From NCBI GenBank assembly GCA_022495005.1, contig JAGYXB010002034.1:496001-560000 (forward strand): DNA of 64,000 bases. The letters are read 5' to 3'. This document shows, piece after piece, positions 32,757-43,857 of the stretch. Under the pieces are notes generated by a model that had not been told where the DNA came from, made no database searches, and saw nothing but the letters and a program-made list of their open reading frames with translations. Each line of letters opens with the position of its first letter. Positions within the stretch are counted from its first letter, which is position 1. The translations under genes and the position numbers were made by a program. This stretch comes from Rhyacophila brunnea. Its lineage: Eukaryota > Arthropoda > Insecta > Trichoptera > Rhyacophilidae.

Positions 32757-33240
32757 ACCATGGGCCCCACAAAGGGGGCTGACAGGGCTCTAGCCTAGAG
32801 GCCAGGGCTCTGGGGTGGCCCGGCGTGGCGCGTTGACCAGATAAGTGAGATGAACACATTTGCTTTAAAAAAGAAAATGCAACACTAGATATACTTCATG
32901 TCGATACTCGACAATTCCATGATTAAAAATCACCAATCCCTTAATTTTACCTGAAACACAATTTGAAAAACGTTAATGTAGTGTGCCACACTGCCTTTAA
33001 CCTTAAAGATAGGTGGGGGGGCCGCCAGAGATCCAAGCCTGAGGCCCATGATAATGAATATTATATTATTTAATAGGTAAAATAAAAGAACATTTGGATG
33101 ACAACAGAATAATTGTTTCATTTTTTTTTGAGTTTTGTCAAATTTCCAATTAAAAAATATTTTTTACTTTGGGAGGGGGGCTATTTTCAGCTGGCATCTG
33201 GGCGGTAGCCCTGTCAGCCCCCCGTTGTGGGGGGCATGGC
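32757..33240 (+). mobile_element. Fam-G copy plus an inverted Fam-G end
   Basis: 32757-33050 follows the family from CATGGGCCCCACAAAGGGGG to CTTAAAGATAGGTGGGGGGG. At 33200-33240 an inverted left end appears (GTAGCCCTGTCAGCCCCCCG, GGGGGGCATGG). The arrangement suggests two overlapping insertions or one rearranged copy. Confidence 0.55.
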
Positions 33241-33244
33241 AGAC

Positions 33245-33690
33245 CGCGTGCACTTTATTAAAATAAATGTAGGTATACGATTCTAAGCAGGTGTTTGAGG
33301 TATCAACGGTAATTAGTTGACATAAGAATTCGCTATGAAAACAGTAAGATAATTAAATAAAAATGTTTATTATTTAAAATGCACTAAAACGGTATGAAAA
33401 GTAAAACCGGTTTCGGTTCGTTGTCAGTTCCTAAGGTCGTCCTCAGGCGGCGATTAGATTCGACACGATTTTTTACGAAAGTGTAAACACGCAATAAAGT
33501 TAATTATTTAGTAGATACCTATTATTTTAGTGCCGCAAATTAATTTAAAATCTTTTTTTATAAAGATGAGTAGGTACGTAAATAAGTATCCACTTCATTA
33601 TTAAATATATTTAACTAACATATACCTAAGTATTAAGCGATTCTCAAAACACCAAAAACTAAAATAAGATTAAATCAAAAGTATTAGTAG
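33245..33690. other. Non-coding stretch
   Basis: No gene or repeat boundary recognised. Confidence 0.4.
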
Positions 33691-33694
33691 ATAT

Positions 33695-34551
33695 CAGTAG
33701 CGAAGGGTGGACGTAGGCTGTTACGATCCGCCATAAATAGTGCACATTAAACTTTGTCAGTCATACGTATTTGTTATCATTGAAATAATACTACAATTAT
33801 TTACAGATGGTGTGGGTTAGTTTTTAAAATTTAATTAAACCTAAAGTAAATGTAAGTAAAAGACCGGGACATAATAGATAATAGTCAAACAATTTCCGAC
33901 CATGTCCGATCCTAATAAGATCATATGGGCCTCCATAGAGTAGAAGTTTGTATTAACAGATTTTGTTTTTTACGAGAAATGGATGTCAGCCACTTGCTCA
34001 ACCTATTGGGTCCATACCCTGACTCACACACAAATTGAAAAACAATATGTGTACTTGCCAGACCCAGGATTCGAACCTGGGACCCACGGCGTGATAGTCC
34101 AACGCTTAAACCGCGCGGCCACCGTGGGTGTCAAGTCAAACAATACTCTACAATGAAATATCTAAAATAATGCAATTAAATCACAATATATAACTTTGGA
34201 AAATTTATATTAGCACAATATTTGTTTATCTATTATAGTTTGGCTTAGGCAGGGATTAATGATTTAAAAAAAAATGAACAAACAATACGTGTAATATGTA
34301 TTCTTAATTCAACGACAACAAATACGTACCTATGAATTAAAAAGTGTCCACAATTTTGTCGTATTACCCGAAATATACCAAAGCTATTATGGTTTGGTTT
34401 AGGCTGGGTTTAATTGATTTTTAAAAACTATCCAACACCATCCGTAAACTGTCTTACTTCAATAAAAACAAATACTTACGCATGATTAACAAAGTTTAAT
34501 GTGCACTAGTTATGGCGGATCTTAACAGCCTACCTCCACCCTTCGTTACTA
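33695..34551 (+). mobile_element. hAT-B full-length copy with nested SINE1
   Basis: Left end CAGTAGCGAAGGGTGGACG, right end CCTCCACCCTTCGTTACTA. The 8-bp flanks GTAGATAT (33687-33694) and GTAGATAA (34552-34559) differ at one base and are taken as the TSD. The SINE1 at 33894-34133 splits it. No coding capacity. Confidence 0.8.
33894..34133 (-). mobile_element. SINE1 full-length copy with 11-bp TSD
   Basis: AGTCAAACAAT stands on both sides (33883-33893 and 34134-34144), which fixes the ends of the family. The minus strand opens CACCCACGGTGGCCGCGCGG with the A box and GGTTCGAATCC as B box. The tail ends at GGTCGGAA. TSD length agrees with LINE-mediated retrotransposition. Confidence 0.87.
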
Positions 34552-34685
34552 GTAGATAATATGGGCCCTACTAGATATTGTAATTTTTCGACATTCTAAA
34601 CTGGAAAATTAATCACTAAGTATTTAATTCTCAAGAATTCGGATTGACTTTTTTATTTCTTAGTAGGTAACCATTTTGAAAGTTT

Positions 34686-35215
34686 TTGTGGTTACATGTA
34701 AATTGTATGTATTTTACGTTTATCGTGAGCTGTTTTACCGGAGAGATATGGCCGTATAGCATTGAGGTAAGAGTCTGTTTATTGGAAGCCAGGATGGAAC
34801 AGCGACAATTTTCATATCCGATTTCGGCAAAATTCACGATTTCAATAATGATAACGAAACCTAATGAGGTGCCTCCGAATTCCTCGGCTAGTTCTGGAGT
34901 GTGGAAGTGGAGGTCCATCATTGAGGAGTAGCAGGCCATGGCTTCTTGGAAGGGGGGGACCATATAGGTCATCGAAATAAAATTCTTTGAGGGTCGTAGT
35001 CACATAACCAGTGGCAGATTGACTAGTAGGATTAGACCGCATGATTGGGTCGGCACTACTTCCTATGGGAGCACCCACAGAGGGCTACGAATTAGGTGCG
35101 TGACACTAACCTAACCTAAAAAAATAATCCAGTATAGGTAACGGCTATTTAAAAAAAAATCTTTGACGCTGACTTCCACTAAAGTCTAAACAGACAAGAA
35201 CCGCATTAAATTAAA
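34686..35215 (+). mobile_element. Fam-A copy interrupted inside its CCTAA tract
   Basis: The left portion starts TTACATGTAAATTGTATG and continues to ATAACGAAACCTAA near 34863. The family resumes after 35105 with CCTAACCTAA and AATAATCCAGTA. The 240-bp interruption is not Fam-A. Confidence 0.6.
34862..35105 (-). pseudogene. Unidentified coding fragment inserted in a CCTAA tract
   Basis: On the minus strand, two overlapping frames join across a C/G homopolymer near 34952-34958. The first reads SNPTSQSATGYVTTTLKEF and FDDLYGPP; after a one-base shift the second continues FQEAMACYSSMMDLHFHT and PELAEEFGG. The joined reading looks protein-like, but I recognise no family. It could be a fragment of a telomere-repeat-targeting LINE (ORF1 region) or of a host transcript. 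Evidence is limited to composition and reading-frame continuity. Confidence 0.35.
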
Positions 35216-35370
35216 AAAAGCAACGTGTTGTTCTTGGAGATTATTAAATTCTTATTTTCTGATAATGACGCTGTCATTATTATCAGTCACTATTATCAGA
35301 TATTTGATAGGTAGGTACGACTTGTCATATTAAATTGGTTAAAGTTTTCTCGTAAAAATGATTTATTAAG

Positions 35371-35570
35371 GCACTGTTCGGTTATCAGGAATACAGCGGA
35401 AAACACATTTTGAAAATAGCCGATAAACTGGATTATTTTTTAGGTTAACCTAACCAAACCTAACCTAACCTAAACTAACTCAAACTAACAAATAATCCAG
35501 TATATCGGGTATTTTAAAAATGTGTTTTCCGCTGTGTTCCTGATAACCGAACAGTACCAAAATTAAATAT
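35371..35570. mobile_element. Near-perfect palindromic MITE with central CCTAAC tract
   Basis: Arms of about 75 bp start ACTGTTCGGTTATCAGGAA and pair with few mismatches. They contain the Fam-A blocks AAAATAGCCGATA and CTGGATTATTT. The loop is a degenerate CCTAACC tract. It appears to be a foldback derivative of the Fam-A centre. No clear TSD. Confidence 0.7.
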
Positions 35571-35639
35571 TCGCGGATGGCTCTTATTGATTGACGTTTA
35601 TTGTTTTTTTTTACGTTTGAGCGCCCTTGTCTGAGTGTA

Positions 35640-35898
35640 TAATCCAATGTATAAATATCCAAAGTTATTTATGATTTAATTGCATAATTTTAGATATTTT
35701 ATAGATAGATGAGTATTTTTTGACTATTATTTATTATGGCCTGGTTACGCAGGGTTCAATTGAATTTAAAAAAAAAATAACTAACACCGTCCGTAAATTG
35801 TAGGCTCAATGAAAACAAATACGTATGTATGACCGACAAAGCTTAGTGTTCACTATTTATGGCTAATCTTAACAGCCTACCTCCACCCTTCGCCACTG
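35640..35898 (+). mobile_element. hAT-B right half
   Basis: Carries ATTTTATAGATAGATGAG, CAGGGTTCAATTGAATTT and ends CAGCCTACCTCCACCCTTCG CCACTG. The left end is absent. Confidence 0.65.
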
Positions 35899-35904
35899 CA
35901 GCAT

Positions 35905-36200
35905 ACGTATATGTAAACACTTTTTTTATTGTGAGCCCGAATTGCAAAAATGCTACTATCAGAAGCTCGCGCCAAACTAGCTTATTCATCAATTCACCAA
36001 TGTGGTTGGTAAACTACAAAGTCAATGAATAACATTACTCAGAAATGGTTTGGCGGAGGAAAAAGTGACTAGCCCCGACCTATTTGAGATTATTCTTGTA
36101 TCAATCACACATGTGATTCGACGTTTTGTCCACGCTGTTTTGCGCGAACATGCTGTTTTCCGAAAGCGGCTGGAAAACTGTGTGCAATACTATAAGGTAA
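35905..36200. other. Non-coding stretch
   Basis: Nothing recognised. A 76-codon frame starting at 36050 overlaps the element at 36204 and has no known motif. Confidence 0.35.
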
Positions 36201-36203
36201 CTA

Positions 36204-36795
36204 CAATCGAATTCGGTTATTACGATCACGGATATAGCGAGATCTCGGATGTAATGAGGAAACGTTCGTTGACATTTTAGTTTATGATTATTTCCATACA
36301 TTTATTTATTTTTATAACGAGCTACTTATCGGATGTGCCCAGCTAAAAATCGTCATTTTTTTTTCATAAAACTGTTAATGTGTCGATCGTTTAAAAACAT
36401 TTCGACCCTAAGAAATAAAATCCGACCAGACAGAATGCCGCCGGGATCGGATTACGTTTCTGACACTATCTAAGTACCTACCTAATTGGTGTTTTCACCG
36501 ACAATATTGAAAAATTTTCCACGCATATGGTTGAGATTGCATGTAAAAAATCCAAGGTTTGTGAAGTCAGTAGGTACCTACCTACCAGCGTTCATTACAA
36601 TAAACAACTTCTTTTGTAGTTTATGAATGCCATACTTGTTTCGGGGAAAAATTCTAATTGTGTATTTTTGTTTAAATTGCGACTTTTTGTGTTATGACTT
36701 CATTTAAAAATACCTATTCTCTGATATAACGAGTAACGCTTATAACGAGAAAATTCAGTCGGTCCCATCTTCCTCGTAATAACCAAGTTCGACTG
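36204..36795. mobile_element. pogo/Tigger-like nonautonomous element
   Basis: The left end CAATCGAATTCGGTTATTAC and the inverse of CAGTCGAACTTGGTTATTAC form a TIR. Both are followed by GGATATAGCGAG-like and TCGTTATAAGCG-like repeats. CAGTCGAAC-NGGTTAT resembles pogo/Tigger termini. A left TA is present, the right one is degraded. No transposase is visible. Confidence 0.5.
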
Positions 36796-36799
36796 TTGT

Positions 36800-37160
36800 A
36801 GTTGTAATTGCAGTTTGATGTTTAAAGCAAGACCACAGTTAAGTATACACAGCGTATGTGTATCTCTTGGTCCTACAAGGTGGGGTCTAGTCTGGCGTGA
36901 TGGGTCGATAGCTAAGTTAGAAAAACACACTTCACAAATTTTTCCTGATAGCAAAAATAGTAGGTACCTTATAACATTTAAAATTTGTGGTTGTGCTGTA
37001 CAATTTGATGTGATATTGATATTGATAGTGATAGTGATAGAGATCGTGATATTGATATTGATATATAATATGATATTATAAATAAATCAAAATTCACGCG
37101 TAGAATATTTTGTTTTATAATTAATAATATAATATTTATCCAATATGGCGAAGGGTCACA
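36800..37160. repeat. Non-coding stretch with a GATATT/GATAGT microsatellite
   Basis: A TGATATTGATATTGATAG-type simple repeat spans about 37009-37067. No gene. Confidence 0.5.
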
Positions 37161-37164
37161 TATT

Positions 37165-37400
37165 ACTTGGGTACTGTGAACTAAACAAGCTATCCTATTT
37201 ATCGACGGCAGCGACTTCCGGCTTGTGACTAAATCTTCTTGTTGGACAGTACCTACGTATACTGCCATGCAGTGGTCATTTTATTTGACGCAGATGATGC
37301 AATCGATTCGTCAGAAGATTTAAGAGGGGGCCTCGAAACAGTTTAAACCGGTATCACAATTATTAAATTACACCGAAATCTTAAAAAAGATACGTATTTT
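37165..37400 (+). repeat. 28.8-kb repeat unit joined to Fam-E
   Basis: 37165-37255 resembles the tandem unit at 28767-28940. 37280-37400 is a Fam-E copy (GATGCAATCGATTCGTCAGA, GGGGGCCTCGAAACAG). Confidence 0.5.
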
Positions 37401-37404
37401 TCAC

Positions 37405-38635
37405 AAAAGTATATCATATTATCTATAACCCGAAGTACAGCAAAATCCTTGCAACTGCAATATAATATGAATATTGAAACAAATACGCATTTTTTTTTAC
37501 AAAAAACACATATTTTTATGTCATCAGTATTCACTGTCATCTTCAATAATATTTTTTTTTGATTTACAGCATGTGATTATAAATAGAGATAGATTTTTTT
37601 ATCGTGGGGGGCCTCAAAATTAGTCAGTGCTTTGGGTACCTACGTCCATAAACCCACCACTGTTGACTACTGTTATGATCATTTCACCAATGAATACGTG
37701 CTACAAAAAATATCAATAATATAAACTACAAAAAGTTTTGCAGCACAACAGGACAATACGATAAAAAAAATCATCGGAATCACCACCGCTTTGCGCTACA
37801 AAGAATTTTCCAGGCCTTTTGCAAGGCGGTTTCATATGCTTGCATAGGGTGCGGGTAGACGAATGGTTTTCAATAAGGCATATTTCCCAGCCGGCACAAT
37901 TTTCATTTGACTAGCATCAAGTAGATTAGATTGCGTGCCAAAGTCCTTACAGAAACCTCGATAGTAAATGCGAGGTATCCAAAAAGGCATCTAGAAAAAA
38001 AGGACAAGACGATTTCGATTGAAAGTTTGACTGTTTTGTAAACCATCTTAAAATGTCATTAGTATATTATATAGATAGATGCATAATAATATATTATAAA
38101 ATAGCAAGAAAAACGAACAATGTTTGTCGACTGTAGACAGTTCTATCGGGTGATCACGCTTATAAACGTTCGTATGAATAATAATTCAGATGTATGTAAT
38201 AGTATTACGTATCTAGCATTTTATTTTATTTAACAGGTATCTCGATAGACCGGCGAATTGATAAATTCGAGCCCTACGCAAAAGGTGAAATCGGACGCCA
38301 GTGGTTTGCAATACAATCTCGCAAACTAATTAATTAATTAATCACTTTTTTTTAAAGATCTCTATGTTATCTTCCGAATATGTACAAAAAGGTAACAGAT
38401 AATTCAACGAAAACTGACTTACTGCATATATTCCGAACATTTTAAAGGAAGAAAATTATTGTTTCGAATCGAATCGAATCAGTACTAATATGAATTTAAC
38501 TCGATGGTAACATTAGAAAAATTAAGACTATCTGCGTTGACATGCGTCCATATATTTTTTTTAACTCTAAGTCTATTAGGTAAATTGGACATGCTGCCAC
38601 TGTTTGACGTATGGAACACTGTCCATATGTCCTGG
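37405..38635. other. Non-coding stretch with one possible decayed coding patch
   Basis: On the minus strand, about 37830-37990 reads protein-like in one frame (DASQMKIVPAGKYALLKTI) for some 50 codons without a start, then stops. No family is recognised and the rest is AT-rich. Confidence 0.3.
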
Positions 38636-38639
38636 GTCA

Positions 38640-38690
38640 TGGTCCTCACATATGGGGGCTGACAGGGCTCTAGCCTGGGGCCCGGTCTTA
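38640..38690 (+). repeat. Fam-G end fragment
   Basis: GGGGGCTGACAGGGCTCTAG CCTGGGGCCCG is the Fam-G left terminus. About 50 bp only. Confidence 0.55.
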
Positions 38691-38699
38691 CAGTAAATC

Positions 38700-40130
38700 G
38701 ATGAATATAAATTATGTATTTTCCTATACCTACACGTAACATACGGCTAAAATATATCATTGATAGCGGTATCAACAGCTCAAAATAACTGAAACAAAAA
38801 AATAATATATATGTTAGTCTATGACAGAATTAACTGATAAATAATAATCACGAGATGAAATTATTATTTATTTTTAAAAATAGAAAACCCATAGATTTTT
38901 TTTAATTATCGCATTATTAATCATAATTTGAATAAAGCGGCAGTCATCCACACTAAATATATGCGGAGGTAGGCTTTGCCTTGTAAGCTTATAGATTCGT
39001 ATGAACGAAACCAGACTACCCTGTTGCCAAGTGACAAAATCATCTCGAGTGAATCGATAGTTCAATACTCGCTAGAGGCGCAGCTTTATCACTTATTTTT
39101 ATTTATTCTAAATTCTGACGATAGATGGCACTCACTTATATATATTTTTTTTTAAATATTAATTAATTATTCCGACGATGGTATTCAATTGGTTTTTTAA
39201 ATTTTTTTGGCACATTTTTTTTATTTATTTCAATTTAAATACTTTCTATCTATAATATAGGCTTCAAATAATCGCCTACGATGTAGCCTTCGCCACTGAT
39301 AGGTACTATTTTTAATGAAAATCGATCAAATTTTCTGTCCGCGACCCTTGCAATTGCAACTGACATATGCGTTATCTAGAAATCACATACTGCATACACT
39401 GCACACGATACTCCAAGGTCTGCCTGAGTTCGAATCCGCCGCGGGACATTTCGATTCCCTTCTAATACACGCCATCTTAGAAACTAAAACATGGCGTACC
39501 GGATTGGCCATATTTTGCACCTTACCAATAGTTGATGTGTGAATTACCTTCGGGAATAGCTATTAAAGCAAAAGAGTGTATCTACGATAGATCTCTTACG
39601 TCTTACACGTCTTACACGTCTTACACGTCTTACAGTCTTACACTGACTGGGTACCTACAAATGGGTGTGTTAATGTAGGGTCGAGACACACCAGCCACAA
39701 AGCGAGGTCGATAGCATGTAGAAAAACACAACCGCTATTAGCAGATTGTTGTCTCATACAATTATATTTTTATGATTATACGGTCGCCCTTTTCTGTCGC
39801 GTTTTCATTGTAGGTACAACGTTATCCGTTGGTTGATAAGAATATTAAATAAAATATAATATAATAATCTTCAATATAACTAGGTAGGTACTTATGCCAC
39901 ATATGTACCTACTCTAATATCGACCAATTAGCAGGATTCCCAACTGCTTAGAGAACGACAAAGTTTCTGATAATTATTATTAAATTATGTCTAATAAGTA
40001 CGTACCTACTATACTTTGTATTTTAAATTAATTATTACAATTTACGCCAATAAAATTGGATCTAACGCTCTTCATAATGGTTATGAAGGAATCTTGGTAG
40101 GTAGATACTCGACTCCTGGACTGCCCTCAC
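38700..40130. other. Non-coding stretch with a short tandem array
   Basis: Five copies of a 10-bp unit, ACGTCTTACA-like, lie at about 39596-39645. A hAT-B-like terminus (GCCTTCGCCACTG) ends at 39298. No gene. Confidence 0.45.
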
Positions 40131-40134
40131 TGGA

Positions 40135-40212
40135 GATGGTCGCACAACGTGGTTCAATGCATAAGGGACTGGGCTCTCTGCCAGGGGCTCCGGGTTCTAT
40201 CCCGGTGAGGTT
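40135..40212 (+). repeat. tRNA-derived SINE trace
   Basis: A-box-like GTGGTTCAATGCATAAGGG and B box GGGTTCTATCCC are 35-40 bp apart. The ends do not pair as a tRNA. Confidence 0.45.
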
Positions 40213-40214
40213 AC

Positions 40215-41295
40215 AACATATTTATATGGTTTTCTCAAATATTTTATATTTATGTGACCGTTAGACCTCATGGGCTGTTGTAGTGTTAAAAAGAATATAT
40301 ATATATATATAACATTTATTATTGTATTAAAAATAAAAAAAAACGTAAAGTTTGAGAGTCCGAGTGTGACCAACTGGAGAAAAGAGGCGCTTGGAATAAT
40401 GATTCCTGGATATCGATTTTATAGTCACATATAGAACAGATTTGCCTGTAGTGGTAAATAAACAAGTACCTAAGTAACTGATAGTAAATACGAGTATCAT
40501 TAAAATGAATAAAAATGAAAACCTCATTTTTTTTATTCAATTTAATTTATAAACGGCACATGCACTTAATAACATAAGTGAATATTATATTCTTACTGAA
40601 ATACGGGGTAGAATTCTCTAATCGTACCCATGATCGAAATATATAATAATAACATTATTTTAATTAAATATTAGTGTTTGGGATATGATATCTGGAAATT
40701 GAACACTGCAAATTATGTTAAATTAATCGTAGGTATATCATTATTATACTACCAACAGGGATCAATCAATCAAAAAACTCCTGGAGCTTTGATTAAATAT
40801 AATATTTTAGGTACCCCCCCCCCCATATTAAAATGTTGTGTTTAATACTTTGGACGCGGAAGACGCACACGGCGCGTAATGACCAGGCGGCCGATCGATG
40901 TAATTAACGTGCATTTTAAAGGGGGCAATTAAAATCTCATTATCTCTTCAGCAGCGAAAGCGTTAAAGAATTTGTCAGTCAGAAGTTAGTCATGTGGTCA
41001 GTGTATCAACCTAAGATTGATGTGAATGATTAAATTGGGTTAAAGGTTTGAAGGAACAAAGACTAACTTTTTCGACTACAGACAGAGGCATACTCCGGCA
41101 ACCAACCATGATCTGATCGACGTAGCAATAAAATTAAAATCTGGATAATAACTATAATACTAAAACGTTTTTGAATCGCTATAAAATGTTGCATGGTTCT
41201 CTCTAGGTATAATCCAAACTCTTTAAGGCGAATCCTCGAAATTGAAAAAAAAATGTTATAAAATGTGAATTTGTTAAAGGATTCCATTTTATTAT
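40215..41295. other. Non-coding stretch
   Basis: Contains an (AT)n tract near 40296-40309 and a C homopolymer near 40815. No gene recognised. Confidence 0.4.
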
Positions 41296-41300
41296 TACAT

Positions 41301-41989
41301 GGGTGGTTCACAATAATTATGGATCAAGTCCATCAAAATGGATCCTGAGATATATGGACCTAAAGTTAAAACTACTTTTGTAAAATTCAGGAATGTTTTC
41401 ACTTTTACTACTTACCATATTTTGGGTCTAGGACGATTTGGCACCGGACAACTGGACGCCACGGAATTCGAAAATAAATAGACGTTAGGTACTTATAGGT
41501 ACTTTAAAAAAAATATTCAATATTATTATTTATACTCCAATTATATTATGATTTAATAGTTGGTAAGAATGTAAATACGCAGACGTAAACAATGATTTAA
41601 TCGTGATTAAAATACCTCGTCTACACGTGTCTACGACAGTGCGGCGTCCAATAGTCCGGAGGCCAGTCGTCCCATTCCCCATATTTTGATAGAACAAGGA
41701 TAAATTTAAATGAATAGTTGAAACATAAAGTATATTCAGACTTTATTAATATAAGCAAATTAATGTTAGCAAATACCTCTTTATACTGCTGAAAGAACTG
41801 TCAAAATGGACATGATTCACATTCAATTAGATGTTTTATCAATATTAGTATTTTCATTTATGCGGAAAATTGAAGAGCTACGATTGTGATATTAACACAC
41901 AATATAGAAATCTGTTTTATCTTGCCATTGACATAAAAAATCGAATTTTATAAATATTGGACTTGATCCATAATTATTGTGAGCCACCC
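41301..41989. mobile_element. TIR element of unknown superfamily with nested MITE
   Basis: GGGTGGTTCACAATAATTAT continuing to GGATCAAGTCCA at the left is matched inversely at the right with a single difference over 32 bp. ACAT flanks both ends (41297-41300 and 41990-41993) and may be a 4-bp TSD. The element holds the MITE at 41424-41678. No transposase frame. Confidence 0.65.
41424..41678. mobile_element. MULE-like MITE with 9-10-bp TSD
   Basis: Ends GGGTCTAGGACGATTTGGC and the inverse of a GGAATGGGACGACTGGCC-type terminus are imperfect TIRs, with internal CGGACAACTGGACGCC against CGGACTATTGGACGCC. CCATATTTT is present on both sides. A second copy with a 9-bp TSD is at 61211-61617. TSD length suggests Mutator-like elements, but this is an inference. 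Confidence 0.7.
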
Positions 41990-41994
41990 ACATA

Positions 41995-43180
41995 TTATTT
42001 TATGGTCTTATTTATTATTAAAATTTATTTTATTAAGTTTTCTATGTCAGAAGAGATTTTTGACTTATCCATAGATTTTATATTTTTTTTATATTTATTT
42101 TAAATAACATTGATTTTTATAAAAAATGTAAATGTGTTGGTATAACATGAAATTCTTTTTTAAGATTGTAAATTTAAAATCTTAAAGACTTCTAGACTTC
42201 AAATAAAACATTTTTTTCTTTTTAATGTTTTCAGATTCATACATATTAATTAATACAGTTTAAATTGTATTTTAATTTATCAAAAAAATGTCTCAAATTA
42301 CTAGCTTCGTATTTTTCCGCTAGGTAGGCCTCTGGTAGGTAGCGATTTCGCCTTAAACTGAACAAAAAAGGTCTGTCTCTCTACAATCTACATATTCATT
42401 TTAATATATTATATATAAGTATATATAATTCGTAGAATATAAATACTGTCACAGATTCGTCACAATGATTTTTTTCATCATCAATAATTCGTCAAACAGT
42501 TCGCTGAACCCAAACGCGTGTATCGAAAGAGTGTCTCAAATTGTACATCGGTTGCACTTTATAGTGACGGTTGCGAAAAAATGCATCACACGTTGCACTT
42601 TTCGGAGTATTGTAGGTGCATACCTATTATGCACCAGTGACACGTACATAGGTAATAATTTTTATAATGCACGATTTATTTTATTGGCATATTGTTTTTC
42701 TTTTCAATTCGACAATATGGCCAATTATTATATTGTGACTAAGAATCGATTCCTTCTATTATTAAAGCGAGTTCAATGACATTTTCAAACATTGTCATTA
42801 TCATCGTCAGCATTTTTATCGTTAATATTAAGTAGCGAATGGATATACCCAGATAACTTTGACTCCGAACCATTAGGTACGCAAACACAAACATAGACCC
42901 CTACAAACCAACCGCCCCGCACCACCGTAATGCCATTTTGCCCTGCTAAGTAAAAAGACAGTATTTTGACATAATCTCTAAATATATACTATCTATTTAA
43001 TAATACTGAATAATTTTACATAATATTAAGAGAAAAGGTAGTTTAAAACTTGGGTTCTCATTTCACTAAAACCAAAAAAACTGTCTTATGGTATAAATAA
43101 GGTAATATAATATATACTTATATAATATGTATAATAAAAATAGATTTTAATAAGTTGTTAGTTCAGGGCCTCTTCAATCG
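41995..43180. other. AT-rich non-coding stretch
   Basis: A 104-codon frame at 42465-42779 has no recognisable motif. A dispersed-repeat piece (CAAACACAAACATAGACCCC) near 42885 matches, inverted, about 8939-8965. Confidence 0.4.
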
Positions 43181-43274
43181 TAAATCCGCCGGTTACATGT
43201 AAATTGTACATAAAACGTTTCACCGTGGCACAGTTCGCCGTGAGCTTTCTGAACGGAAAGAGATGACCGTATAC

Positions 43275-43857
43275 CAGTGGCGAAGGGTGGAGGTAGGCTG
43301 TTAAGATTCGCTATAAATAATGCACACTAAACTTTTTTAGTCATGTGTATTTGTTTTTATTGAACTAAGACTACAATTTACAGATGGTGTTAGTTAGTTT
43401 TTAAAAATCAATTAAGCCCGGTCTAAACGAAACCATAATAGTTTTGGTCTAATTTGGGCAATACGACAAAATTGTGCACACTTTTTCATTCATAGTTATT
43501 TGTTTTCATTGTATTACAAATACATATTACACATATTGTTGGTAAATTTTTTTAATTCATTAACCCCTGCCTAAACCAAACTATAATAAATAAAAAATAT
43601 TATTCTATTTATAATATATTCAAAGTTATGCATGATTTGATTGCATAATTTTAGATATTTTATAGATAGACATGTATTTTTTGACTATTATCTATTATGG
43701 CTTGGTTTCTCAGGGTTTAATTGAATTTTAAAAACTAACCAACACTATCTGTAAATTGTAGTCTTATTTCAATGAAAACAAATATGTATGTGTGAAAAAG
43801 TTTAATGTGCACTGTTTATGGCGGATCTTAACAGCCTACCTCCACCCTTCGCCACTG
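43275..43857 (+). mobile_element. hAT-B reference copy, perfect 8-bp TSD
   Basis: Begins CAGTGGCGAAGGGTGGAGG and ends CCTCCACCCTTCGCCACTG as a perfect inverted repeat that extends to TAGGCTGTTAAGAT. CCGTATAC stands on both sides (43267-43274 and 43858-43865). It has no transposase; the ends and TSD place it in hAT. It is inserted in Fam-A. Confidence 0.93.

Noticed and set aside
34631..34972. 113-codon minus-strand gene
   Set aside because: It spans the junction between Fam-A and the inserted fragment; only the 34862-34972 part looks coding.
36815..37081. 88-codon gene
   Set aside because: The second half translates the GATATT microsatellite.
39596..39645. CRISPR-like array
   Set aside because: Units of about 10 bp with no spacers; it is a short tandem repeat.
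42465..42779. 104-codon plus-strand gene
   Set aside because: Low-complexity hydrophobic translation without motifs in AT-rich DNA.
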